From positions 3,968,001 through 4,032,000 of the forward strand of contig NZ_CP076039.1 in NCBI RefSeq assembly GCF_014529625.1: DNA of 64,000 nucleotides, in the 5' to 3' direction. The translations under genes and the position numbers were made by a program. This stretch comes from Candidatus Pelagisphaera phototrophica. GTDB lineage: Bacteria > Verrucomicrobiota > Verrucomicrobiia > Opitutales > Opitutaceae. Numbering within the stretch: position 1 is the stretch's first letter; each line of letters begins with the position of its first letter. This document shows positions 44,777 through 53,700 of the stretch, in pieces. The notes under the pieces were generated by a model that was given only the letters and a program-made list of their open reading frames with translations, was not told where the DNA came from and did no database searches.

Positions 44777-45640
44777 TTAATCGGAGGGCCAAGCGAGACC
44801 GAATATACTGTCCATGGCCCGAGAGGTATTGTCGATCAAAGTCTCAGGAGCATACTTATAAAAGGGAACAGGAGGAATCATTTCCGCCGCCACCCAACCG
44901 GAATAACCGATCGATTTAAGTGACTGGACCACCTCTGGCCAATTGACGTCCCCTGAGAGCAGATCGACAAATCCGTCCACCGAACCCACTGCCCTTCGAT
45001 AGTCTTTCACGTGAACCCGACGAATCCGATCCTTCAGAATCCGAATCCAGTGCTCGGGATAGCCCGTGGCGAGTACGTTCCCCACATCGAAATAGCTCCC
45101 GACGTGCGCATCATCAAACTGATCAATGAATCGAGCCATTTCCAGAGGGCTCAGCAGGAATTTATTCCACACGTTTTCAATACCGATATCTACTCCCAAC
45201 TCTTTCGCTAAAGGAAGTGCGTTCGATATGAATTCAGTCGCCCGATCCCAAACTTTATCATAGGATAGCTCCTCACAGCCCGGAATAAAGTCGGCTCCAA
45301 CGGAGCCAGGGACAACGAGGACCGCACCGATCCCCAATTGGGATGCCACGCGAATTTGCTTTTCCAATACTACTTTAGCTTGAGCCCGCGATTCGGCATT
45401 CTCGCTGGCAGGATTGAATTCCCAGTACATCCCCGTAGCTAAGCCGCTTAAGGTAAGCCCAGAATCCGCTGCCAGTGATCCGATCGCGGCGATCGCGTCC
45501 TCATCACTATCCAAAGTAATGGGCCCATCCCCACTGACATCGAGCTCGATACCTTCAAATCCCGCATCCTTGGCGAGCTTCATTTTATCCTTTAAAGACC
45601 AGTCCCCATAAAAGGACCAGATGCTGATAGATTTTTTCAT
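44777..45640 (-). CDS. Sugar phosphate isomerase/epimerase-type TIM-barrel protein
   Basis: From ATG 45640 (MKKSISIWSFYGDW) the 287-residue protein has the AP-endonuclease-2/xylose-isomerase-like barrel: AGFEGIELDVSG, LTLSGLATGMYWEFN, LGVDIGIENVWNKFLLSP with the metal Glu, HVGSYFDVGNVLATGYPEHW, and RRVHVKDYR. Such proteins isomerise or epimerise sugars, or act as lyases on 3-keto sugars in association with Gfo/Idh enzymes. The Glu, Asp, His and final Glu (WVAAEM) metal ligands are visible. It is downstream of the Gfo/Idh gene in the same operon. The open frame extends to 45682 through a GTG, but the ATG fits the family better. Confidence 0.85.
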   Translation of the reverse strand: MKKSISIWSFYGDWSLKDKMKLAKDAGFEGIELDVSGDGPITLDSDEDAIAAIGSLAADSGLTLSGLATGMYWEFNPASENAESRAQAKVVLEKQIRVASQLGIGAVLVVPGSVGADFIPGCEELSYDKVWDRATEFISNALPLAKELGVDIGIENVWNKFLLSPLEMARFIDQFDDAHVGSYFDVGNVLATGYPEHWIRILKDRIRRVHVKDYRRAVGSVDGFVDLLSGDVNWPEVVQSLKSIGYSGWVAAEMIPPVPFYKYAPETLIDNTSRAMDSIFGLAWPSD

Positions 45641-45701
45641 GAGATTTTTTGTATTTTGATGTAAGGCTGGCACTGGCACCATGCCCTACGAATTCAGATG
45701 A

Positions 45702-46730
45702 TTACTCTTTTCCTTCCCCCAATTCAATCTCCTTGAGCGTTAAGGCCAACGATTCACGAGCATCCTCCAAAGTCGCAATAGCCGGAGGATTTCCTTCACT
45801 GAGGCAATTCACAAAATACTTCAACTCGTTCAGGTAGCCACCCAAGTCCGAGACATTGCCCTCGCCACTTTGGGATTCGCCCGCATCCGTTTGAACGACA
45901 TCCAAAGGGGTGGGAGCTTCCTCGCCTTGGCATATCGTCAGACCTTTCCCGTTAGCTGAATCGAAATCGAGAACGGCATTCTCGTAGATCGCATGAAACG
46001 CCATCTGGAACCCCCAGTTCTTCGGATAGTTCCAACCGCCTTCCGAACACACAGTCAACGAATCATACTCCATCAAACTGAACACGTGAACCGGACCACT
46101 AAAGTCACGCGTCACGCTGCTCTTGACAGAATGCGGCTGTCCCAACAAAGCCAGTACGAAATCCGTATCGTGAATGTGCAGATCCAATGCCGCACCTCCG
46201 GATTTCGATTCGTCGTTCAGCCAGTTCTCTATTCCGTAATCTGGGCGACCCGCCCGCCTGGCTAGACTCAGGCTCAACAACTTCCCTCCGTCACCGCTTT
46301 TATGATACTCCATAAAGCGCATGTACTCTGGCCAGAAGCGAAGGCAATGTCCGACTTGGGCAAACGTCCCATTCGCCTTCGCCGCACTTATAATCGCATC
46401 TGCTTCTTTCACCGACAAAGCGAGCGGCTTTTCACAAAAAAGAGCCTTTCCCGCTTCGGCTGCCTCGATCGCGTATTTCTTGTGCAAAAACGTTGGCATG
46501 CACACATCGACGAAATCGCTATCGGCCGCCGCCAAGGCCTCGCTCAATTCTGCGAATACCGGAGCGGGACAACCCAGTTTATCCAGTTTCTCCTTTGACG
46601 CCTCAACCCGGTCGTCAACCGCTGCCACGAGCTCTACGTTCGGCAAGCTCTTGTAAATTTGAGCGTGCATACCGCCCATAAAACCGCATCCGACGAGGAT
46701 GCCCTTTAAATTGTCTCTTTCGCTACTCAT
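45702..46730 (-). CDS. Cytoplasmic Gfo/Idh/MocA-family sugar dehydrogenase
   Basis: The 342-residue protein has no leader. The Rossmann fold shows GILVGCGFMGGMHAQIYKSL, then VAAVDDRVEASKEKL. The catalytic segment CEKPLALSVKEAD holds the conserved Lys of the EKP motif, followed by VGHCLRFWPEYMRF and DLHIHDTDFVLALLG with the DxxxHD residues. It is an NAD(P)-dependent oxidoreductase of sugars or inositols. Its start codon overlaps the stop of the PIG-L gene by one base (TAATG at 46728-46732), showing tight coupling. With the TIM-barrel gene it could form an oxidise-then-eliminate or epimerise module. Confidence 0.87.
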   Translation of the reverse strand: MSSERDNLKGILVGCGFMGGMHAQIYKSLPNVELVAAVDDRVEASKEKLDKLGCPAPVFAELSEALAAADSDFVDVCMPTFLHKKYAIEAAEAGKALFCEKPLALSVKEADAIISAAKANGTFAQVGHCLRFWPEYMRFMEYHKSGDGGKLLSLSLARRAGRPDYGIENWLNDESKSGGAALDLHIHDTDFVLALLGQPHSVKSSVTRDFSGPVHVFSLMEYDSLTVCSEGGWNYPKNWGFQMAFHAIYENAVLDFDSANGKGLTICQGEEAPTPLDVVQTDAGESQSGEGNVSDLGGYLNELKYFVNCLSEGNPPAIATLEDARESLALTLKEIELGEGKE

Positions 46731-47581
46731 TAGGAATATTTCTGAACCCGATCTTTTACATCTTGGGACAACCGCCCGATTTCTTCTAGGATAAAGGCTT
46801 CAATGGAAAGGTCCGGATTCACTACGAGCGGTTTCAAATCGATTCCCCAGGCTACCGATTGATAGATGTCCGATCCATGCGAGTCAAACATGGTAGCATT
46901 GGCTCGCCTTCGACCTTCAACCGCCAAATCATACCGTTTTCCACCCGCAATCTGGGATTCGAAAACCGCATACAGTTTAGCTGACAAATTTGGATACGCA
47001 TCGCAAACCATCGCAACCTTCTCCGAATCATCCAGCCAATCCAGGCTCCTCCAGACTTCGCAGCCGATCACTCGTTCAGGAACGTGAGTTACAGCCGTCT
47101 GGCGCAAGGCTTCAATGCTGCATCCTAAAACTGCAATGTGACTATCATGCTTGTCAGCCGGCTGATGTAGATAAACCACATTCGGTCGGGATTTCTTCAA
47201 TACAGCAAGGATGTCCGCGGTCACATTAGACCGTCCTTCACCTTTGAGTTCCGAACTCGGATAGTCCAACTGGAACTGGGCCGTATACTCGCCAATCTCG
47301 GCCGCGTCGCGCTGCTCTTTGCGGCGGACGTTTCGAATCTCTTCATCACTGTAACTCGCAAACGGACCCGTTCGAGAGCTCCCTCTGCCATCGGTTACCG
47401 TAATGCCCGCGAACCACTGGTCCTGCTTTTCGTAGCAAGACGCGATCCCTTCGTAGGCCATAAACTCCAAATCGTCCTGATGGGCCCCGATCCCCAAATG
47501 CGTCGCTCGGGCGAGCGCAGAGTCTACCGTCAGGCTGTCCCGCAGCCAAATATCCGCACCTTCATTGTGGAAAATTGACAC
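46730..47581 (-). CDS. PIG-L family deacetylase
   Basis: The 283-residue enzyme has the PIG-L/LmbE zinc site: THLGIGAHQDDLEFMAYEG (HxDD) near the N-terminus and HQPADKHDSHIAVL with the third histidine. It would deacetylate an N-acetylated sugar, which suits the amino-sugar context. The start is GTG 47581: an AAAGGA box lies seven bases ahead of it, and the longer open frame further upstream overlaps the 3' end of the NagB gene and encodes low-complexity Arg/Gly-rich sequence. It lies 20 bases after nagB and overlaps the Gfo/Idh start by one base. Confidence 0.85.
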   Translation of the reverse strand: MSIFHNEGADIWLRDSLTVDSALARATHLGIGAHQDDLEFMAYEGIASCYEKQDQWFAGITVTDGRGSSRTGPFASYSDEEIRNVRRKEQRDAAEIGEYTAQFQLDYPSSELKGEGRSNVTADILAVLKKSRPNVVYLHQPADKHDSHIAVLGCSIEALRQTAVTHVPERVIGCEVWRSLDWLDDSEKVAMVCDAYPNLSAKLYAVFESQIAGGKRYDLAVEGRRRANATMFDSHGSDIYQSVAWGIDLKPLVVNPDLSIEAFILEEIGRLSQDVKDRVQKYS

Positions 47582-47601
47582 TAGATTATCCTTTCTCGCT
47601 T

Positions 47602-49533
47602 TTAGGAATCTAGCAATGCCGCAAGTTCGATTCCCTTGAAAGACTCTATCGCTTCGTATTCCGCCATGCCTACCGCATCGTAGGCCTCGGCCGTCGAACG
47701 GTTGATCTCGTCGGTCTCCTGCCAAATTTCGCGATGGCTTGCCGCCCGAAACGGGTACTGACTCCGCTGGGATCGGTACTGAAAGCTGGCTTCGATCTTC
47801 GAGGCCAATTCACCGGGGCTCAAAGGAACCGCCATATCGATTTCGAATAGCGGCCATTCCTGGCCGACCCCCCGATAGCTCCAAACCCGGCAGTCTTTCA
47901 CCCAGCCCAATCGCTTGACGCGCCGTATGGCTTCGCAGAACAGGCGATAACAAACCCCAGCTACTGAACCCGGATCAGCTAGGCCGCCGCTGATGTAGAT
48001 CTGGTGCGGCTTTTCTTTTTCAAGTAACTTAGCCAAAGCGTCCACATCTTCATCACTGGCAACGAAGTTCCGGTAACGCCCTTTTTCGTAAAAGGGGAGA
48101 TCGAGAAAGGCTTGGGAATCCGTATCGATATTCAGAATCCTCGCGGCATCCCGGGCTTCGTTTCTTCTCACAAACCCTTTGATCCTCCGAGTAGACTCAG
48201 AATCTGCCTCCGAATCCTTTTTCTCCTCAATACTCTTGAGTATAACCTCGGCAAATTGACCTAAGCTGGGTCCATCCCCCTTGGTAAACGCCATCTCGTC
48301 TTCCAACTCCGTCATCAGAGCCAGCGTTTGCTTAGCCAAATTGTCCGGAACGGCTAAATTGCCCGAAGTCATGTAAGCCAGAGTGACCTCGGAACCCTGG
48401 TCCTTCAGCCGATGGGCCGTCCCCCCCATACAAAGAATATCTTCGTGCGGCTCAGCGCTCAAAACGAGCACGCGCTTTGGGAAGGGTTTCGCCCGCTCAG
48501 GACGGTGGCTATCGTCCGCATCGGGTTTCCCGCCGGGCCAGCCTGTAATTGTATGCTGCGTCTGATTGAAAACGATGATGTTGAGATCATAAGCTGGCCC
48601 AGAGTGTATGAGAAGATCCCCTAGGCCGTTTTCATTGTAGTCGGACTCTTGGAGTTTCAAGATTGGCTTTTTGACGGTATTCGAAAGCCAAAGCACCGCC
48701 TTGCGTATCGTCCGGGGATCCCATTCTACCGTTCCGACCAGCCATGGCAATTTCACTCGAATGAGCTCCTCCGCTGCCGTGCCATCCACAAAAAACCTGA
48801 CATCCGGGTGTCCTTGCAAAAGACTCGCTGGCAAATTTTCGTTGGGTTTTCCCTCAACCGCAGCCTGTACCACCGACGCCTTTGACTGTCCCCAAGCCAT
48901 CAATACCAGCTTCCTCGCTTTTAGGATTGTCCCCACTCCCATGGTGATCGCGTACAGCGGAACATTCGCCTCTCCGAGAAAGTCTCTCGCCGCGTCCAAT
49001 CGAGTCAGCGAGTCCAACGTAACCAATCGCGTTATTGAATCGCGGGTTGAACCTGGTTCATTAAATCCAATATGTCCTGTCCGCCCGATTCCCAAAATCT
49101 GGTAGTCGAGTCCTCCCGCGTCTTCGATCGCCTTCTCATAGGATTCGCAAAACGCGTATACTTCTGAACGGGACAAGGTACCAGAGGGCACATGCACGTT
49201 GTCCTTGGGAATGTCGACATGCTTGAACAACCGCTCCCACATGAACTGATGGTAGCTTTCGGGATGATCGTCGGACAGACCGAAATACTCATCGAGGTTG
49301 AATGTGATGACATTGCGAAAACTCAGCCCCATATCCTTGTGGAGTCTCACCAGTTCACGGTAAACGGGCAGCGGAGTGGATCCCGTCGCTAAACCCAGTA
49401 CCACATTGCGTCCAGCTTTCGCCCTCTCATGGATCAACGCCGCTATCTCACCCGCCACTGTAGAGGCGGCTTCTTCCGAATTTCGACAAATATGCGTGGG
49501 GATCCGCTCAAATTGTTCTTCTTCTCGAGCCAT
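47602..49533 (-). CDS. nagB: Glucosamine-6-phosphate deaminase with C-terminal PIG-L-like domain
   Basis: The 643-residue fusion converts glucosamine-6-phosphate to fructose-6-phosphate and ammonia through its N-terminal NagB domain (residues 1-290): LGLATGSTPLPVYRELVR, VITFNLDEYFGL (Asp81), GIGRTGHIGFNEPGS. The second acidic residue (E. coli Asp141) is Thr152 here, as in other long NagB proteins. The C-terminal half (from about 345) is PIG-L-like: FPKRVLVLSAEPHEDILCM, GGTAHRLKDQG, and a WSYRGVGQEWPLFEIDMAVP tail. The usual HPDD zinc motif is changed to HEDI, so this half may be inactive or altered. It is the first gene of the minus-strand operon, facing the AraC gene. Confidence 0.9.
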   Translation of the reverse strand: MAREEEQFERIPTHICRNSEEAASTVAGEIAALIHERAKAGRNVVLGLATGSTPLPVYRELVRLHKDMGLSFRNVITFNLDEYFGLSDDHPESYHQFMWERLFKHVDIPKDNVHVPSGTLSRSEVYAFCESYEKAIEDAGGLDYQILGIGRTGHIGFNEPGSTRDSITRLVTLDSLTRLDAARDFLGEANVPLYAITMGVGTILKARKLVLMAWGQSKASVVQAAVEGKPNENLPASLLQGHPDVRFFVDGTAAEELIRVKLPWLVGTVEWDPRTIRKAVLWLSNTVKKPILKLQESDYNENGLGDLLIHSGPAYDLNIIVFNQTQHTITGWPGGKPDADDSHRPERAKPFPKRVLVLSAEPHEDILCMGGTAHRLKDQGSEVTLAYMTSGNLAVPDNLAKQTLALMTELEDEMAFTKGDGPSLGQFAEVILKSIEEKKDSEADSESTRRIKGFVRRNEARDAARILNIDTDSQAFLDLPFYEKGRYRNFVASDEDVDALAKLLEKEKPHQIYISGGLADPGSVAGVCYRLFCEAIRRVKRLGWVKDCRVWSYRGVGQEWPLFEIDMAVPLSPGELASKIEASFQYRSQRSQYPFRAASHREIWQETDEINRSTAEAYDAVGMAEYEAIESFKGIELAALLDS

Positions 49534-49617
49534 ATTTCAAGTTAGCCATTTACAATATCATTGTTCAGATAGCAAAAACTTTCCATTATTTGCTCATTAC
49601 TTTGCAGTTTTGTCAGA

Positions 49618-50508
49618 ATGCGTCTCCCTTTGATACAGAATTCCCTCGAACTGGGGCCCCCGGACGACTATTTTAATGGCCGATCCTCGGCGGACATTTG
49701 CATCCCGAGTAATATCATCCTATTTTCTCGACGCTCGTCGCAAGAACTGCAACGCCGGAGCTTCGATGCCTATCCCCATCATCGATTTGTCCTCATCTTT
49801 AACCTGATGACTGAGGGAAGCGTTACGGTTGACGGGATTCAATGGCGGATCCGCCCCGACCAAGGATTTCTGATTTTCCCCTACCAGTTCCACTACTATT
49901 CCGATATCTCCGAGTCGAATATCGTATGGCTTATCCTCACGTTTGAATTGCAGAACCCTGTGGTGATGGAGTCGTTTCGTAACCAGCTCATCAACCTGGA
50001 TTCAGACGCGATCGAACAGTTGAATCTGATCCTTCAAGATTACCGCGAACCGGACACCCCACAGACCAATCGCCGTCTGATCATCAAATCGGCTGCCCTC
50101 ATCAACCACCTCCGAGAGCGCCTCCAAGGCGGGCCCAAAGTCGCGATTGCCCAGCAATCAACCGCAAGACGCGCATCGACCGAATTGATAAACTCAATAC
50201 AGGAGTTCCTCACTAAAAACTCCGACACGTTGCAGAGCGTTTCGGACATTGCTCGGGCCTTGCATATGTCCGAAAGCAACCTCCGAGCACACTTTCGACA
50301 GCACTTCAATGTTAGCCTGGGCGCCTACTTGAAAAACTACCGGGCCCATCAAGCCATCCTCTACCTGCAAAACCCGAATCTCAGCCTTACAGAGATCGCC
50401 TTCGAACTCGGCTTCACTACCTTATCCGCGTTCTCCCGTTTTTTCAGCAATTCCATCGGCGAATCCCCTCGGATATACCGCAAGCGATTTACACGACCAA
50501 ACAAATGA
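49618..50508 (+). CDS. AraC-family transcriptional regulator
   Basis: The 296-residue protein has an N-terminal cupin-like sensing part (VLIFNLMTEGSVTVDGIQWR, PDQGFLIFPYQFHYYSD) and a C-terminal AraC double helix-turn-helix: SVSDIARALHMSESNLRAHF and SLTEIAFELGFTTLSAFSRF, ending GESPRIYRKRF. It is divergent from nagB with 84 bases between the start codons, so it probably regulates the amino-sugar operon and perhaps the TonB receptor. The effector is likely a sugar. Length and domain order are standard for the family. Confidence 0.9.
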   Translation: MRLPLIQNSLELGPPDDYFNGRSSADICIPSNIILFSRRSSQELQRRSFDAYPHHRFVLIFNLMTEGSVTVDGIQWRIRPDQGFLIFPYQFHYYSDISESNIVWLILTFELQNPVVMESFRNQLINLDSDAIEQLNLILQDYREPDTPQTNRRLIIKSAALINHLRERLQGGPKVAIAQQSTARRASTELINSIQEFLTKNSDTLQSVSDIARALHMSESNLRAHFRQHFNVSLGAYLKNYRAHQAILYLQNPNLSLTEIAFELGFTTLSAFSRFFSNSIGESPRIYRKRFTRPNK

Positions 50509-50708
50509 CAATGAAGTATCTCTGCAAGCCGCGGAGCGACGCCAAATTCGCAAAAGATTAAGGAATCTGGGCAGAGGATTTTGATCACGGATTTCACAGA
50601 GGACAGGGATTATCTTGAAACAGGTCATTCGCATGGGCCTCTAATCATCCATATGTGCCAGACGATACCAACCAATTGCAGCACAGACAGAATGCCTGTA
50701 CTAAAATA

Positions 50709-50740
50709 CAAAAAAGACCCTCGCGGTTAAACGAGGGTCT
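50709..50740 (-). terminator. Rho-independent terminator of the TonB receptor gene
   Basis: Read on the minus strand, a 9-bp perfect stem (AGACCCTCG with CGAGGGTCT at 50740-50732 and 50723-50715) encloses an 8-nt loop and is followed by a run of six T. It begins 26 bases after the stop codon of the TonB-dependent receptor gene, as an intrinsic terminator should. Confidence 0.9.
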
Positions 50741-50766
50741 CGAAAGTTAGACTTAATTTTATCCGA

Positions 50767-53700
50767 CTAGAAGCGGAAGGTATTCGTCAGGAACCACTGC
50801 TGCTCCACTGGGATCCGCACGTAGGTAACAGCTCCATCCGGGTTGAACTCGATTGGAATATCCTCGGATCCGTTTTTGCGGTAGAGGTTACGAGCGTTCA
50901 ACTGGATGCTCCAGTCTACTTTGCCGTCCATGATCGGACGGCTGTAGCGGAAGAAGATGTCACCGTTAATGTCGTCTGGACCGAACCAAGGATTAGCCAC
51001 ATCGGGAATGACGTCGCCATCTGCGTTGAGCAAGTTCGGGTAACCGCCGGCCACTACGTCTTGGTAACGAAGGCTACCTCCAAATTGAACACCCTTGAGT
51101 GCTCCGTCTAGGATGTCGTAACGGCCTGTGACGTTAATGCGCCATTCGCGCTGCTCTGGTAGTTGCGTGCCATCGAGCGCCTTCGCCAAGGTAATTGGGC
51201 GGAGCACTTGATTATTGAAGCGCTCACCGATCTGGTCAGACTCACGTTGGAAGGGTGAACCACGCAGATCCCAAAGGCTGTATCCAAACGGGCCAATTGG
51301 TCGCTGCAGGCGTGCCGCTTGCTCGAGTGCGAGTGCTCCTGCAATCGGACCAGTATTCGAAGTAACGGACGTCTGCTGGGCCACATTGGCCGACAGTGTC
51401 AGGTTCTTCGTAACTTGCCCAACAATGTCTATTTCCTTGCCCTTAGAAACGAAGTCGCGGGTGGAGTTCAAACCCGGTTGCGGGTCGACTAGGTCCACAC
51501 GCTCGCCGCTTTCGAGCGTTTCAACTCGATGATTACGCAGGGCTTGCAGCTCTGGAAGCACCGCATCAACGATCGCATCATAATATTCTTCGAAAGAGGT
51601 TGCTCCAATAAGGTCTGCCCCCGTGCCACTGAGTCGCTGACGATTGTCCGGAGACGTGTCAGGCTTTTTGGCCGCATCGTTATCCAAGATACTACCGGGA
51701 GTTGAGTAATTACCCGGGTTAGCGAAGAAATCCGCGTAATCTCCAGTCACGTTTGGATCGGGAGAGTATCCGTCGGGGAACAGGAGCGTAGACGGATCGT
51801 TCTCAGCCGATGTAATACGGTCTAGGTAGAACCCAATACGACCTCCTATCTGGGAGAGACCACCATTCAGGTTTGTCCGGTCGTTTTGGAGAGCCGTTTC
51901 GAACTCGTTGTAGCGGACCGAGAGGCGACCTTCTAGGAACGTCATCTGAATTCCCTTCTCTTCCGTGACGCCCAATGGAGGAGGCAACGGCTGGTTAAGG
52001 ATGTTCACCGATACACCTGCAGGCTGAAAGCTGTCTGCCTCGTAATAGTGAGCCTGCAAGTCCATTCCGAAAGGAAGCTCGAAGAGGTATTCCTCGGGGA
52101 ACTTTACGACCAAGCTCTTCGTGCTCGTGTCTCCCGAATTAATGCTATCAGGCACCATCGGGAAGTAGAGCAGGTCCGTGTTGTAGCTCCCGTCAACTTC
52201 GTTGACGCCTGGCAAGTCGAGTCGGGTCGCTCCATCAGGACCCGCAGCACCGTAACCGCCAGGGTTCGGAGCAAGGTAAGCATCCTGTGTATCCGAGCGC
52301 TCTGCGTAGAGAGCGACAATGTTACCGCCAAGGAAGGAGCTCTGTAAGCTCCACGCTTCCGACTCCAACTGGCTCTTGTTGTAGGTGGCATTGCCTTCAT
52401 TCTCAATGATGCGCCAGATCGCCTGCGTGTCCGCCTTATCACGGTTGTTAAAGTACCAAATACCGTACTCGTCCCCAACCTTTGGGAAGGGGGTTTGAAG
52501 ATAACCCGATATACGAACGTCGTCCGCACTAGTGAAGTTGCGAGCATCCGGTCCTAGGTAAACCTGTGTCTTGACGATACGACGGAAATTGTCGCTAAGA
52601 CCGTTGGAGATAAAAGCTTCACCAGGCCAATCACTGTTGTCAGCCCACCAAGATCCACGGACTTGCCGCGTCAGGTTGATGTTTTCGCGATCCTCGTAGA
52701 GCCCCGTGAAGGTATGCTTGCCCAAGATCTTCGCCAAACCATCGTTCTGCATGAAGTTCTGAAAGTCAACTGACGCAAAAGCGGTCGCACGGAAGGTATC
52801 CTGCTCGTTGACCCGAGTGCGCGAGAAGTTGTCGTTCCAGCGGATAACCGGACGGCCCAAGTTCTCGTTGAACAAGCGGTCTGCTACTCCGTCGAAATCG
52901 GAATCCCCGGGAGAGAGATTCTGGGAGAGATCCAATTGGATCGCCTTCCGGTCTCCTTGGTCGAACGGAGTGAACTCGAACTGGTCGCGTGACTGCGAAT
53001 CGAACGCCACTTCGATACCGGCGGCGCCATTGAAGAACTCCTGCACTAGGAACACCTGGTTCATGTCGAACTCCGTCACGATGCTATTTGTCGTTCCCAT
53101 GAACAAATTATTGTGATAGTCAAAAACATCCCGATTCCGGAGCGACTTGGACGAGAAACCGGTTCCTCCCGTTGCCGATCTAGACCAACGCACGTCCTGC
53201 GTCGCAAAGCCTCTCGGACGCCAACGGCCCATGATTCCCTGGATACCAAATCCTCCCAGTGCTTCGCTCAATAGTGGATCATTATCCCAACCGGGAACTT
53301 GGTCAGCTGGCGAATTGAAGTTGATCGCAGGGAAAAGGAAGTACGGAGTTCCGTTGCTACTACTCAACCGTCCGCCTTGCGTAGGGTCGTTTTGGAACGG
53401 GTCGCCTCGCTTGAACCGATCAACCGTCGTGCGAGGCACAAACATACCTTCCTGAGCGATAAACTCTTCCCGAGTCCCTGTAAAATTGTCCGGAATTGTT
53501 TCTATCCCAGAGTCCAGCAGAGCCGCCACATTGGCTTGCGTCAGAGTACCGTTGTCGACGTCAGCGAGGTCGGTTCCGGGTACTGAGAAAATACTATTGA
53601 TTTCTTCCTGAGTGCCGAGACCGTTCCACCAAGATGAAAAAGAGTCCGTTGGAGGAATGACGTCAGGCGGGTTCGCGTCTATCTTGCCACTCTCGTAACT

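Noticed and set aside
50520-50620. Stretch resembling repeated leader sequence seen near GxxExxY genes
   Set aside because: The resemblance is to a remembered pattern only; no gene of that family is present, so it is not annotated.
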